64,000 nt of DNA from Xiphias gladius (Eukaryota > Chordata > Actinopteri > Istiophoriformes > Xiphiidae): positions 97,001 to 161,000 of the forward strand of contig NC_053404.1 in the NCBI RefSeq assembly GCF_016859285.1, in the 5' to 3' direction. Shown here one piece after another: positions 34,701 through 49,599 of this stretch; position 1 is the stretch's first letter, and each line of letters starts with the position of its first letter. The notes below the pieces were generated by a model, which was not told the origin of the DNA, made no database searches, and saw only the letters and a list, made by a program, of their open reading frames with translations. The position numbers and the translations under genes are program-made.

Positions 34701-37700
34701 TGTTCGTCTGTCAGGTCTGGAGCTGTGTGAGCCCTCTCTCAGGCTGGTGGTGACCACGCTGTCCGGGCTGATGACTGTAGCCGGAGAGCTGCTGCTGCTG
34801 GCTGTTGTCCTGGGCTGCCAGTCGTGGAGGGGCCTGCTGGGAGCTGGGGCCGCACCGCTAACACTGTTCCTCAGCTATGGGTAAGAGTTTGGAGTCTTCT
34901 AAGATATTGCCATTTTCCTGAGAAACTGCAGAATAAAGCCAAGAGAATGAAGGAACTGGATAGTCTTTTGACTAAGTGTCTTGATGCCAACTGACTTGCT
35001 GAAAGCTTTGTTGGATTGTATTGATTCCAGTCCCCCCTCATCACCCTGAGCCTTTTAGCCCATGTCAGAACACGTTAGGGCCCATTTGTTTAAGGTCCCC
35101 GATCCCTCTAAGACCTCTGTTACAAGATAAGCCTTCATTGCAGGGTCAAAATCAAATTAACAGAGATTATAGAAAGATTACTGGCAATGAATTTCAGGTT
35201 TTAATAAGAATGGAAGAAAAGCTGGATTAAGAAATAAAGAATTCTGCTACTTTGTGACCCACACTGGTTATTTTCCGTGCTGACCGGCAAATCTGGGTCA
35301 TAGCACAAAATCCTAATATGTCTAAATAGCGTTGGTGCTGGGTAAAAGTCAGCAAAGATCAAAGAGTGAGTTGGGCTTGTGTTTTGACTCTGCTCTCCTG
35401 CAGCATTCCTGGAGTATTTCCAGAGTCCCCTCGCTGGCTCCTTCTGTCAGAGCGATCTGCAGACATGAACTCGTTCAGCGAGAGAAGAAACTCCAACAGA
35501 GATGTGAGGGACGACGAGAGCTTCACAGGTGTGTGTGAAGCGATGGGTTTACATCCTCATGCTGCTTCTTAAAATGAGAACCACTTGTCAGTGATGGGCT
35601 GAAGAGATGTTTAGTTTATGTGGTTTGAAATATTCATACACCAATCAGACACAACATTAAAACCAGTCACCGGATTTAATGGTGAGGCTGATCGGTGTAT
35701 GTTTCTTATTGTCCTGCATTTCAGCACGATTGCCTATCACACACCGCTACCGAGAGTAGGGAATGATGCTCAATTATATTTGATCATTTATGACAGACTC
35801 ACGGTCCCCGCATTAAAATGGAAACTTAGTGGAGCATAATGACTGACCGGCAGCTACAAAATAATCTGAGCGAGATGTTCACTGGGCTCTGTGACAGTTT
35901 ACATGTAAATACTGTATGTGAGGAGTTTTTTTTTTGTTTAGTGACACAGTTGCCACCATAAGGGCAACGCTTCAAACAATTCTGCCAAGCAGTCATTTGC
36001 AGACATAGGAATCGACAGAAGGTTATCATACACAGTGATGTTACTCACGTTTGGTGTCAGTCAGACCCAGGGGGATCTGACTGTTAGAAAGGTCCACTAA
36101 CAGGAGTCACGAGTGCTGCATAAATCGTGCTGTCACCACAATCACCGATACAGAGCAGATGAACATCCAGTATGTTTAACCGTGTTTTTACAGCTGCGAG
36201 ACTTCAACCAGAAGTGATGCACAATTTTTGGTAGAAGACTTCTGAAACACGTCATCAGTTCAAAATCATGACTTTAATCTATCAATAGTCATGAAGTATA
36301 TAGTGCCTTCATTATTTTGCGGATTTTCTAGTGCTGAGGGAAACGGTTTTAAAAATCTCATAGTATTGTTGGACAGACGTACAGTTTCTACACCAGTTAA
36401 CCTTGTGTTCACTGATGATGAAGGATTCCCACTCAGTTAATTAATCGTGTATGGGTTGAGTCTTTAACATTTTACTTTAAGGCCCCACTAGTTAACACTC
36501 TATAATCAGATATGACATTTTTGAGTTTTATAACTTCTGCTGTGAATCGCCTGTAACTGATGTATAATCTGATTATGAACGACTGATAACACAGTATAAC
36601 ATTGCTATAATTACAGGTAATGATACATGATGGTTTAAATCATTTATTAACTATTGCATTCACACGCATAGGAATCATTCACTTTATAACTCTGTTCAAA
36701 AGTTTAAAATACGTCGAGCTTTAAGGTTCATTCATTAAGTTAACTCAATGTCTACTTATTAGATTTCCTGCAGAGCTTTCAGCCTTACTTCATTGCCTTA
36801 ATGAGTGGATTAATTTTGCTAGCTTGCCAGACACAAAAAGAAGTGTTAATAAAAAAATAAAATGAATGAATTGAATTAAACATTTTATATGATTAAAGCT
36901 GTGCTGTAATAAAAAAAAGAGTTCAAATAAAATGATACCAATTCTGACCCATATATGAGCCGAACGAATCGATGGAGCTTGTGTGTTCCTGAATCTGACA
37001 GTGAGTTATTGATTAAAAGAGAAAGCAGGTCAGGTCACTCTTCTCTGTGTTGTTAAACTGTTAATTAAAAAGAGAAACCCTGTTTTTGTCCTGTTTGTTT
37101 TCTGCAGAGCTGGATTCAGAGCCAGCCCCCTCCTCACGTCCCCACCTGTCCTTCCCTGAGCTCTTCCACAGCAGGAACATCTGGAAGAATATGTGTGTGC
37201 TGGGCTTCACGTCGTAAGTCATCCCACACTCTGTAATTAATTTAGCAACTCTGCAGTTTCCAGTCAGTTTATTTACAGGCTGTGTTCCTGCTGCAGTCTC
37301 ATATTTCATAGTGTTTTGACCTTTACCTTACATTTTCCTCCACCTTTCTACTTGAAACCAGTTTGGAAATACATGGCTGCTCACTCTTTTTCTTTCTGTC
37401 CTTCCTCCCTCAGGTTCATCTCTCATGGCATTAGTCACTGCTACAGCTCGTTCCGAGGTGACGTCAGAGGCACCGCTCCCGGTTTCTACTGGATGTACCT
37501 GCTGTCTGTGGGTGCAGGTGGCGGTGCCTGGCTGTTGCTGTGGGCGACAGTGGACAGGTGCGGTCGCCGTGGCATCCTGCTCCTCTTCATGACGATGACT
37601 GGGCTGGCTTCTTTGATCCTCCTCGGACTCATGGAGTGTAAGCGGGCTTTAGTCGGCAACGGGATGTTTTTTTCTCCAAGGAGTTAAATGAGTGGGCTAT

Positions 37701-39566
37701 TAATAGTATTTCCCAGCAAAGTGGACCCCCCCCAACAGAAATTACCCCCTGCTCTCAGAGAACCAATATGTGGGGCTTATGTCTGGATTAAAGTTCTTGG
37801 TTCCTTCAATCCAAACTGAAATGAAGGTAAAAGTTAGCTGATTTGTTGTAGGCCTCAGATCCGGGGTCATATTAGATTGTCATTCACCATGTGGTCACCA
37901 TGTTGACCTTGTGCTTCACGCATTGTGAAATAGATTCAAATCAAACCCGACAGCTCTGTTCATGGAAACATACAAGCTAGGTGCCTTGGTTTTTCCGCAG
38001 CCTGGTGTCTCCCCCAAGTGGCTGAAAATAAGCATGACATTGAGTTTATGTAGGACACTGCAGTGGCAGCAAAGTCAAAGCTGTGTCAGGCTGTGCTTTA
38101 ATCATGCATAACGGGCCGAGTGGGCAGAGGCACTGGGCTGTGATGAGGTTTTAGGTGAGCTCCTCTTGGAGGCTAGTTACTGCTCTCAGTGTCTATTGTT
38201 AGTGAAGGAGGCCTTGTCAAGTTATAAGAAGAGATTAGGTAGGTCGACTCCGTTCAAATCAACAGGCCTCATGATTTATCATCTGAGGCTGAAAAGTAGA
38301 AACGCTGCACCTGATCAGGGTAATGCATAATTACTGAACCTTGCCCCCCTCTTTCCCTCCAGATCTCAGTGAGACTGCCATCACAGTTTTCTCAGTGCTG
38401 GGACTGTTCTCCTCTCAGGCCACTGCCTCCCTCTGCATCCTCTTCACTGCAGAGGTCATGCCCACCATCATCAGGTACGATAGCACAGTCACACTCTGCA
38501 GTTCAAAAGTTAAAGTGGTCTTTTTTCTCACATTGTTCGATAGTAAAAAATCTGTTAAGCTGTAGACGTAGGTGTTACTATATTTTTTCTGTCAGAAAGA
38601 GCCTGCTCAGGCTGTAAGTGCTGCCAATATGACTCAGAACATGAAAAATGCAGTAAATTGTGACAGAGTTGAGAGGAACTTTCCATCAACAGCTTTTAGT
38701 AATTGCGACAAGTTTTCAGATATTTGACAAAATCTGTATTAACTGGGATCACTCTTAAACTACGATATGGCTTATGTTCTTTTGGAAATGAAGGGATGAA
38801 GCGTTTCAAGTTGAGGGAATTTCATTTTTACAACAGGTATTTTATAAGAATGAAACAAACTAATATAACATGTTAATCAGTGAGCTTTAGAGCTGCTGGG
38901 AGATGGATTTAGTTTCCTTTGGACAGAGACAAGCCAGCTGTTTACCCGTTTCCAGTCTTTATGCTAAACTAAGCCAACCGACTCAATTTTCTCTCCCTGC
39001 GAACAAGTAATCAAGCACATTTCCCAAAGTGTTGAACTAATCCTTTAAAGAAATGTGAATACAATAATACATACACAACAGGCAAACACGGCTGCATAAA
39101 CATTAAAGTTATTAAATCTTGAAAATCAGATGAACTACATAGATGCTACCTTACTTGTAATAATAAAAGGGGGAAACACCAAAAAAGCACCCATACAGAA
39201 ATAAATGGGAGTTTTGTCTTTGAGGGAGGGGGCTGAAAATGAAAAAATATACGTGGTAAAGGTCTAATCTGATTGTTGTGTCTGTGCAGGGGCAGCGGTG
39301 TGGGCGCTGTACTCGCCCTGGGCTGCGTGGGCCGCCTCAGCTCCCCGCTCATGGACCTAAGGAACCACTACGGCTACTTCCTGCACCATGTGGTCTACTC
39401 GTCTCTGGCCCTGCTTGCCGTGCTGTCCATCCTGCTGCTGCCCGAGAGCAAGCGGAAGCCACTGCCCCAGACGCTGGCCGACGGGGAGCAGTACAGACGC
39501 CCCCCACTGGGTAGGAGGAGGAGGGACAACGTGCCGCTGCTCGCAACACCCAACCCAGAGACCTAA
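27125..39566 (+). CDS. slc22a17: SLC22A17 (brain organic cation transporter-like / lipocalin-2 receptor), complete
   Basis: A 12-helix major-facilitator membrane protein of the SLC22 family. In mammals SLC22A17 is reported as the lipocalin-2 (24p3) receptor and an orphan transporter. Nine coding exons: 27125-27448, 31577-31680, 33639-33793, 34715-34880, 35404-35528, 37108-37213, 37414-37637, 38363-38474, 39290-39566. They join in phase to 530 aa (human about 538). Residues 10-30 form the first membrane helix. The following extracellular loop has sequons at N55, N80 and N96. GYAADRLGR after helix 2 and DRCGRRG at 374-380 are the two MFS loop signatures. FSVLGLFSSQA and the C-terminus VPLLATPNP are shared with SLC22A17 and absent from the paralog SLC22A23. 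The start is the first ATG in frame after a stop at 26177-26179, in good context (GTGATGG). The frame is open through the minisatellite upstream but has no earlier ATG. Confidence 0.95.
27449..31576 (+). other. slc22a17: slc22a17 intron after first coding exon
   Basis: A 4.1 kb intron with GT and AG borders. I saw no nested gene or clear transposon in it. Confidence 0.8.
31691..31742. repeat. CA microsatellite
   Basis: A slightly interrupted CA run just inside the slc22a17 intron that follows the second coding exon. Confidence 0.9.
31800..32045 (+). mobile_element. Tc1-like transposon 3'-end remnant
   Basis: The right end, AAGTGAAGGGGACTGAAAAC then TTTCTGAAGCCACTGTATG, matches the usual fish Tc1 terminus (AAGGGGTCTGAATACTTTC then a CACTGTA end). 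Upstream text GGGTCTGAATACTTTAG fits the subterminal repeat. Only the end of an element is left, inside a slc22a17 intron. Confidence 0.65.
35635..35701. mobile_element. 67-bp miniature inverted-repeat remnant
   Basis: CATACACCAATCAG at 35635-35648 is the inverted complement of CTGATCGGTGTATG at 35688-35701 with one mismatch. The inner text (ACAACATTAAAACCA) is like the terminal part of a common fish DNA transposon. I infer an internally deleted element in a slc22a17 intron. Confidence 0.55.
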
Positions 39567-39858
39567 AAGACCCGGAGACAGGGGGATAGACTGTGCTGAA
39601 ATCAGTCAGCATGCAGCCAGGACATTTAAATCTGTCATGTTCCTGCAGAGGAGAAAAAGGACCGAGCAGTGCAGAGACTTAAAGATAGATGGAGAGTGAA
39701 GGGCTGCAGAGATGAACGTGATCGAAGCTTCCTGACGTATCGTCCTCTAGTCATTCCAAACACAGGCCGTTGGGTTGAGTGGCCATTTTTCTTCATCTTT
39801 CTGTTTCCTGCCATTCAGGTGTGTCTGAATGTGTCTGAACACATACTTTGTTCATACA

Positions 39859-39889
<31 letters not shown>

Positions 39890-41530
39890 CATCTTTGGTA
39901 CCATCCCTTCATGACAGACAGCGGGTGCTCCCCCACATGTGACACACCAGCATACAGTGCTGCACGCTGTCTTCCAGTGTGTCTGTCGTAGAGATGTTAG
40001 CTGCTTACTACTGACAGTCCAGACTGTACCAGGCTCGGACAGTAGTCTCAAATTATTCTTAGCGTTTGTCTAAACCTGCATAGATCGTTTTTTGTCGTGT
40101 TTGCTGTGTACAACGACACAAAAAGTGCTCAGAAGTGTACGAAAAGTAGATGAAAGTCGATTTTATATACATTTCTGTGATGTATAACTTAGCTGACACC
40201 CAAACATTGATGGACCGTAGTTCTCGGACATATGTTGTAACACTCGAGTGGGTTGTGAGAGTTATATGCCTTGTAAATACTCTAGACTAAGTTTCTTTAA
40301 CTTCTGGTGGCATCTGGGTTTTGTTAAAGCAGACCCTGTGCCTGGAAACTGTACGCACAGTATGCTATGCAGTGGAGAAGTGGTGCGGAGCGTTTCGAAT
40401 CATTATTTTTTAAAATGATGGTGGTTAATTTACAAAAGTCTTCAAATTTAAGGTAATTTAATATTTGCATCAGAGGCGAAAAAAGGAACAAAAAGGCCTT
40501 TAATCAGAAAGGTGTTGATGTTCAAACTGTGTGAATCTGGTTAATGAATTTGGCCTGGAGCCAGCTATATTTATATCTTATTTATGTTGTTAATAAGCAA
40601 GGCCTGGCATTTTGAAGTATTAAGCTAAATATTGTTACATTGGGTTGAGATGATGTGGCATGGAGTAAACTTTCTATTTTCTGATGTCTCTGATCCAGTA
40701 GCTATCTCAACATTCCTATCTGCATGTTAGAGGCACTTGAAGGGCTTGTTATTTCCGTCTTTCCTCAGAAGCTTACAGTTCTCAATACCTCTTTGGATGA
40801 CAAGTCTCGGCTGTAAGAGAATAGACGGGTATGAACAAAGTACAGTATAAGTTAAAAAAAACAGTGCCTTGGTTAGCCAGGCACTTCTATGTTTTTGTCA
40901 GGACTTGGTACCTGGAGGTCATCTGTTATTTTAGCTGAATGTTAATTGATGCTAGAGAAAGGACCCAATGACAATACTCAAATAAGTTTGAATGGGAGCT
41001 GAAGAGGGACCCAGAGCTCCAAATGAACCCCCAACTCCTCCACCTGCCAAAGTTGACTGTTTTCTTCTTTATTTTGAGTGTGTTTGCTGATGCCATGTTG
41101 CACGTGGCACAAGTAAAAATGATCACAGAGAATTACCAAAGCGAGTCAGTTTCAGAGCTTCAGAAAATCTTTATGTATGACGGTGTGTTCAGGAAATTCT
41201 TTTTCTCAAGTTTTTGTGGGTGTGTGACGGTAAGAGGCTGCGGGGGTTTCGATTTCGACTCTGATGTTCAGGCGTTATTAAAAGAATTATGAAGGACACT
41301 GAGACTTAGCTAAGAACTTCCTCTGTCAGCTTTTGGCAGATTTATTTCCTCTGTATGTTGCACTCAACAAGTTCTAACACTTATCCACTGATTATTACTA
41401 TCACAATGATTAACTTGGCTCGAGTAATATTATGTCTGACAACACCGATGATCTGTTCAATGATGAGTGTGATGCTGTTAACTCTATAGCCTGATTTCAT
41501 GTAAAATAAAACTGGTTAAATAAATGAGAT
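39567..41530 (+). other. slc22a17: slc22a17 3'UTR
   Basis: Sequence from the stop codon to the AATAAA hexamers at 41505-41510 and 41519-41524. It contains a CA microsatellite at about 39862-39889. No coding region was recognised. Confidence 0.6.
41505..41524 (+). promoter_or_regulatory. slc22a17: Two AATAAA poly(A) signals, slc22a17
   Basis: Hexamers at 41505-41510 and 41519-41524 are the first convincing transcript end downstream of the slc22a17 stop codon. GT-rich sequence follows (TGAGATGTGGGCATTTTTAG). Confidence 0.5.
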
Positions 41531-43520
41531 GTGGGCATTTTTAGTTCTTGCTACAGTATATATCATGAAATGCTGCAAGTGTTTGAAAACCACAGCAAAA
41601 GTTAGACTTTGACATGCATTTTTCAACGTAACTTCCTCAGTTGAGAGGAACAAAAACGGCTGGCTTACTGGTAAATTATGAGTTTTGCCTTACAAAGACA
41701 TATACCCTTTAAAATAATAATAATTAAAATAATTTAAAAATAGGTTTGGAACACACAGGTCTGAGATGTTGAATCCAGAGTAAAGCTTTAGCACTAAAAC
41801 AGCAGCTTAGTGTATTTTGATGAGACCTGTTAATGTTAAATAAATGTTAAATAAGCAGGGAATACACACAAAATACACAATGATTATTTTGTATGGTTGT
41901 CTGAAGGATATAAATATGTTACATATCAGAGCACACAATACAGTTAAATCAATGCACAGTATTACTAACTGAGATGAAATAATGTAAAGTCACTATTTAC
42001 GGTTTACAATCCTCATTACTCACACGTAAACACTACACAGTAACTTTATTTTTCATATGATTCCAGATACATAAAGGAATTTCTGTCCATATCGATCTCT
42101 CTGCTGTCTCTCTAGTAGATATTTTGAATTTGACATTTGACATGTCACTCTGAAGCTGTAGTCTGATCATATCTCAGTGTGAGGTACTGTTTAATTCTCT
42201 CTAATCTGTTTTGGAAGTCTCCATGAGGCTGGCCACCAATCTATGATGAAATAAGAAGAAAAAAAATAATCACTAGCAAACACACATTAGAATGATATTC
42301 AACATTTATGCTTCTTGTGTTGAGCTTGTGATTACTTTTCTTTACATATAGATGTACTGTGATGAAATGAAGTTCGGTTACTTAAAGGTAACCCATGAGT
42401 AAAGAAATGACAGAAAGTGTAGCAGTGAAACAGAAGGCAAAGCACAAGATAGAGTGTACTGTAAATCCTCCCTTCAAATAAAGAGAGGTTTTCTCACTGG
42501 TCCTGGTCCTGCCGGTTCAACAAGAAGAAAGAAGTCGAGTGAGACGGAGATTGAAATGTGCCAACCAGATCCAGTAGATAACGATGACTGAACAGCTGAG
42601 AATGAGGGCAGTCTGTAAGTTTAGAGCTGGTTACAACCTGACCAAAGACAAAACAAAAAAAAAAACCTAACAAGAAAAAACTTTCAAAAAGCTTTACCTA
42701 TTTAGACATTTTTCCTTTGTCCACAATTACTGTAAATGTGCATACAATATACTGTGATTGCAACAACAGCAGTTTGACTTGACTCTCTCCATTGTATTTC
42801 TTCCTTGTTGTAGTTATTAATTCCAAAGTTTATTTGTACAACTAGTAAAAAAAAAAAAAAAAAAAGACACTACAGTACAAAATATAAATAAAGTTTTTAC
42901 ACCCTATAGCTCTGAGTAGAAGAATAAGACTAGAAATTTTTATCCATGACTAAAAGCACATTAGTCACATTAACTATAAACACATACTTGAATTTGATCT
43001 CTATTAAAAAAAAAATCTCTAGTAAAAAAGCACGGCAGGGATCAGACATACAACCTATGGTGATGTGTTGCTATTTAACCTAATGATCCAAATGCACCTC
43101 TCAAGCTGTCCACCTAAATAAAAGACAGGCAGTCAGTGGGAATGTCAGCAAGTTATCTTTGTCCTCAAGGACAAAAGGAAGGAGACAATGACCAGCAAAA
43201 AAGACGAGTCGGGTTACGCCTCATTGTCACGATGAAGGATGGCAACAACCTCAGTGCACTCAACATGCGCTACAGGTCAGGTTCAAGTTCCTTTTTTTAC
43301 TCCAGTGGCACATTATATAGCTGAAATGACACTGAGTGAGAAACCCTGTGTAATAGTTTATGTCTGGTGCTGTGGGACAGATCACACTGAGTATATAACA
43401 AAGCTTCGAGAGAAGACAGTATGTTTCTCCACCTGCGTTAAAAGACAGCTCTTAAACACTATTATTATCATGACTTTCAGTATTTTCAGTATTATGAACC
43501 TATTGGTTGACTCCATTGCT
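41531..43520. other. Intergenic; one possible terminal exon on the minus strand
   Basis: No confirmed gene. The only coding-like piece is a 96-bp open stretch at 42145-42240 (minus strand), preceded by an AG and ending in TGA. It is described under findings because no complete gene model could be built. Confidence 0.4.
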
Positions 43521-43522
43521 GG

Positions 43523-44335
43523 ATGTACAGTCCGGGCCATAAGCATTTGGACAGTTACGCATTTTTTGATCTTCAGGCTCTGAACCTCAGCACATTCACT
43601 CTGAAATAAAATAACGGATACTACATTAAAGCAAAAAGCAGAGAAGTCTGTGCTTTAATTTGAGTAGTTTACATCAATACAGAAAGAACGGTGCTGGAGA
43701 TATATCCCTTTAAACACATAGTGCCCAAATTTTAGGGGTTCAAAAGTAACTGAACAGATACACATGAAGTCAACAAATTGTAATATTTATTATTCAGAGT
43801 AAAATCCTTTGCAGTCAGTGACAACCTTAAGTCTTTGACCCACAGACGTCAGCGGATTCTTTGCATCTTCCCTGGTGATGCTCCTCCAGAGCTTCACTGC
43901 AGCCTCCTTCAGCTCTTGTTGTTGTGGGGTCTCTCTGCTTTCGGTCTGGTCTTCACCAAGTGGACTGCTGCTCAGTCAGACTGAGATCAGGTGATTGACT
44001 CGGCAAGTCGAGGATATTCCACCTCTTCATACTGAAAGCTCTGTGGTTGTTTTGGCCGTATGTTTAGGATCATTGTCCTGCTGAATGATGAAATGTCGTC
44101 CAGTGAGTTTCAATGCATTTGGTTGAATCTGAGCACAAGATGCTCCTGTATACCTCTGCATTCATCCCGTTGCTTCCATCAGCAGTGAAATCATCTATAA
44201 ATACCACTGTTCCAGTTCTGTTGGAGCCAATCAAGCCCGAGCAATGAAGTGACAGACTCTTCAGAGGTGGCTGGGGTCTCAATGACCTTTAGTGTCCAGC
44301 CCACGCACTGTAAAGAGACAGGAGAGGGTCTCCTT
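43523..44335 (-). mobile_element. Tc1-like DNA transposon, C-terminal half, degenerate
   Basis: Reading the minus strand gives QQDNDPKHTAK around 44051-44085, then LPSQSPDL and a basic C-terminal tail ending near 43790. These are the second catalytic Asp region and the end of a Tc1-family transposase, with a disrupted frame between. The left edge ACAGTCCGGGCCATAAGCAT (about 43526) resembles a terminal repeat of fish Tc1 elements. The N-terminal half and the other end are missing. Confidence 0.8.
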
Positions 44336-44876
44336 GAGGATCTCAGTGTTCATAAAGATCTTTAAGGGGAGTGAGGGCTGGACTAACCCACAAGGGGGCC
44401 CGGGGCAAATATGCGCTGTAGGATTAGTAATTAGCACAGTATTTATTGAAATAATAAAGGTTAGACAGAATTTAAACTCTAAATAAAATGACCAAAAACT
44501 AATTAACAATATCTCCTCATCTTTAAGGGAATACCTTGACATTTTGGAGAAATAAGCCCATTTGCTTTCTTACTGGGAATTAAATGAGATCAATACCACT
44601 CATGTCTGTACTCTATATATGTAGCTGGAGCCAACTATGATTTAGCTTAGCTCAGCACAAAGATGGGAAACACAGCAAAACAGCCGCCTGGCGCTGTCCA
44701 AAAAGAAAAAACAGTAGCTTCATATTTAATGGACAGAAAGGACATTAGTGTCCTCTCATCTAACTCTCTCTATCAAGGCAATAAATTCCCAAAATGTTTG
44801 GAACGATAAAGTATCCTCTCATCAAATTTATTTAAACATTGGAACTGCAACACAAAAATACTACAGCACATAATAC

Positions 44877-45225
44877 TATTGTTTGGTAAGGATGACCTAG
44901 AGTAAATTGCCTCCTTAAACAAATGTTTTATGTATAATAACTATCGTCCAGCCATCTTTCTAATTCAAACTCGTTTGGCACCAGTTCATACACCACCTTC
45001 ATTAGATCTGTGTATGGCCTATAACTGTTTATTTATGACCACTGAGACCTATACAAATACAAAGCACCTGATGGCTGTGCCCTCAGTATATGTGAGTGTG
45101 TGTGAATGCGATGTGTAAATGCGTGTCTGAATGGGTGAATGTGGCCGTAGAGTAAAGCCTTGTAAAGTGGTTGATAAGAATAGATAGGCGCTTTATAAGT
45201 GCAGTCCATTTATCATTCCATGTAC
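44877..45225 (+). repeat. Interspersed repeat copy A with CGCTTTATAAGTGCAGTCCA tail
   Basis: Positions 44877-45070 match 45813-46008 (copy B) closely, in the same direction. Copy A continues with GTGTGTGAATG and GCGCTTTATAAGTGCAGTCC, which resembles a common fish non-LTR or SINE 3' end. Confidence 0.6.
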
Positions 45226-45812
45226 TTTACCCATCCCAAGCAACGCTCCAACATCCAGTAATATTTACACATAATCCTTATGCGTTAGACTGACTGCAGA
45301 GAGACAAGTAGACAGCTGAGACCTGGACCCTGGACATTGTTGGGAGTTGAAATCCTGTCCAGTGAGGTCAAAGATAAACCCGAGGTGTGAATTTGTGACA
45401 TTTGAAGAGGATCTCAAGTCACGTGTTAGGTCCTGCAAAGGGATCCTTTCACAGTAAATACAATTAGCACCCTGTAGTGTGTCACTTTCCTTGGGCAGTA
45501 AAACCCTGACAGCTATCTTAACTCTAAAGGAGGGTTACACTGAGGAAATCAGAGCCGTTTGACTGTGTTAAACCTATGGGCCTCTGTGGGTCACTCTCCC
45601 CAGTGTCTAATGGATCTGTTTCATTACTGTTTGCTTTACACTGCTTTTTATTATGATAACTAATCATTAATTATTATTCTGTTTCCAGCTTTTTGTGTTT
45701 TTATTCCTGCTTTTCTTAGTTATCAAAAAACTCTGACCTCCATTAGTTTGTGAAAACTGTGATATGAGCGTGAGTTATTGACTAATGTAATGATAACATA
45801 TTTCCTAATTAT

Positions 45813-46008
45813 TATTGTTTGGTATTGATGACCTAGAGTAAATTGCCTCCTAGTACATATGTTGTGTGTATAATAACTATCGTCCAACCATCTTTCTAAC
45901 TCAAACTCTTGTTTGGCACCAGGTCATACACCCCCTTCATTAGGTCCATTTATGGCCTATAACTGTTTATTTATGTCCAATGAGACCTATACAAATATAA
46001 AGCACCTG
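45813..46008 (+). repeat. Interspersed repeat copy B
   Basis: A second copy of the 44877-45070 sequence, direct orientation, about 940 bp apart. Copy B lacks the downstream tail seen in copy A. Confidence 0.7.
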
Positions 46009-46575
46009 CCACAGAACAATGAGAGGTCAAGGTCTGGCAATCAAACGCACCTCACAAGTGGCAGAAAAGATCCAAAAAGTATTTCAGAGGTTTATCTTTG
46101 TTTAAAAGGATAAAGAGAAGGAACAGTTGACAGGCCAGAGGTTATGCTCGCAATACTCACACTTGACAATGGAGCATTGTGACCTTACTTTCATCAGAAG
46201 GAAAGGAGTGGAGGTGCTCATTTCAGATGAATAATGTGAGGTATCCCAGTGTATGTTCCATGACCATGTGGGTGTTTAACACTGTCCCCTTGGTTTTGAT
46301 GGAAACAAATCCAAATGAACCATCCAGTGGCTTAAATGATGTTGCTTTAATGCCATAGAAATAATGGGTGGGCTAAAATAGAACTAAGGCTGAAATTTAC
46401 AATTGCTGACCTGATGTCAACACACAAGCAGGTGCTCCTTATTGGGAGTGTGAGAACAAACAGCTATAAGCCTTACAGGTCAATGAGGTAAACACCTCAG
46501 GCCTAAATGTCCACATCATCTGCTGGATGGTCTGAATAACTAATTTCTCCGCCTCGTAGGGTGGACTACATCCTT

Positions 46576-48756
<2,181 letters not shown>

Positions 48757-49260
48757 GTTACGTGATACAGATTTGTTCAGATGTGGGTATGGTGCTTGGT
48801 CTCTGTGACACCGTGACATTGTTTTCACGGTTGAGGGAACTGGAAGCTGAAAGCTGAAAGCTGCATCTGAAAACCTTGTTTATTTGCTCACATGTTAAGG
48901 AACTCTTTCATTCAGATTTCAGATTAATCCTTTGGATGTTGTCGTTTCAAAATAAAATAGATAAGACTTTGTCATGAGAAATAAAAAATTCTTAAAACAC
49001 TGTATATTGGGAGTCAGAAAAAGGTACAAGAAATCGGTATTGGTTAAACTGGAATAGTCTTTATTTTTAGTACCAGTCGTACTGAACTTTTTTTGACATA
49101 ACAGAGGAATAAGAGAAGGAATAAATATATGAATAAAATATATAAATAGAAAAATAACAACACAAATATTAATAAAGAAAACAAATTAAAGAAAGCGAAA
49201 GCAAATGATCTTATTGTCATCCATGCATTCAATAACTGTCATGTCCAAACTACTTGACAC
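48757..49260. other. Intergenic, nothing recognised
   Basis: AT-rich sequence after the last pseudogene exon. No further myosin exon was found before the microsatellite. Confidence 0.6.
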
Positions 49261-49270
49261 CAAGCTGTAA

Positions 49271-49276
49271 TAAAAA

Positions 49277-49350
<74 letters not shown>
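49271..49350. repeat. Poly(A) tract followed by TA microsatellite
   Basis: About 23 A residues run directly into about 28 TA units. Confidence 0.95.
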
Positions 49351-49353
<3 letters not shown>

Positions 49354-49599
49354 CAACCAGTTGGAAAGCTGTTTCCAGTAGTGATGTCACAACAAGATAT
49401 AAACATAATTTGTACCCGTTAAAATCACAAGATGGAGACATTGCACCAGAGCACCACCCTGTAAGCTTCACTATTCCCTCACAGTAACATGTATAACAGG
49501 TGTATGTATGAGGCATTATTCATAATATCACAAGATAAACACAATAATTACTGAACTCTGCAGTTTTTATTTTGGTAATGATGATTTGACATGTACCAT

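Noticed and set aside
41023-41292. 89-codon plus-strand open frame near the end of the slc22a17 transcript
   Set aside because: It lies inside the inferred 3'UTR, has no recognised family and no splice or promoter support.
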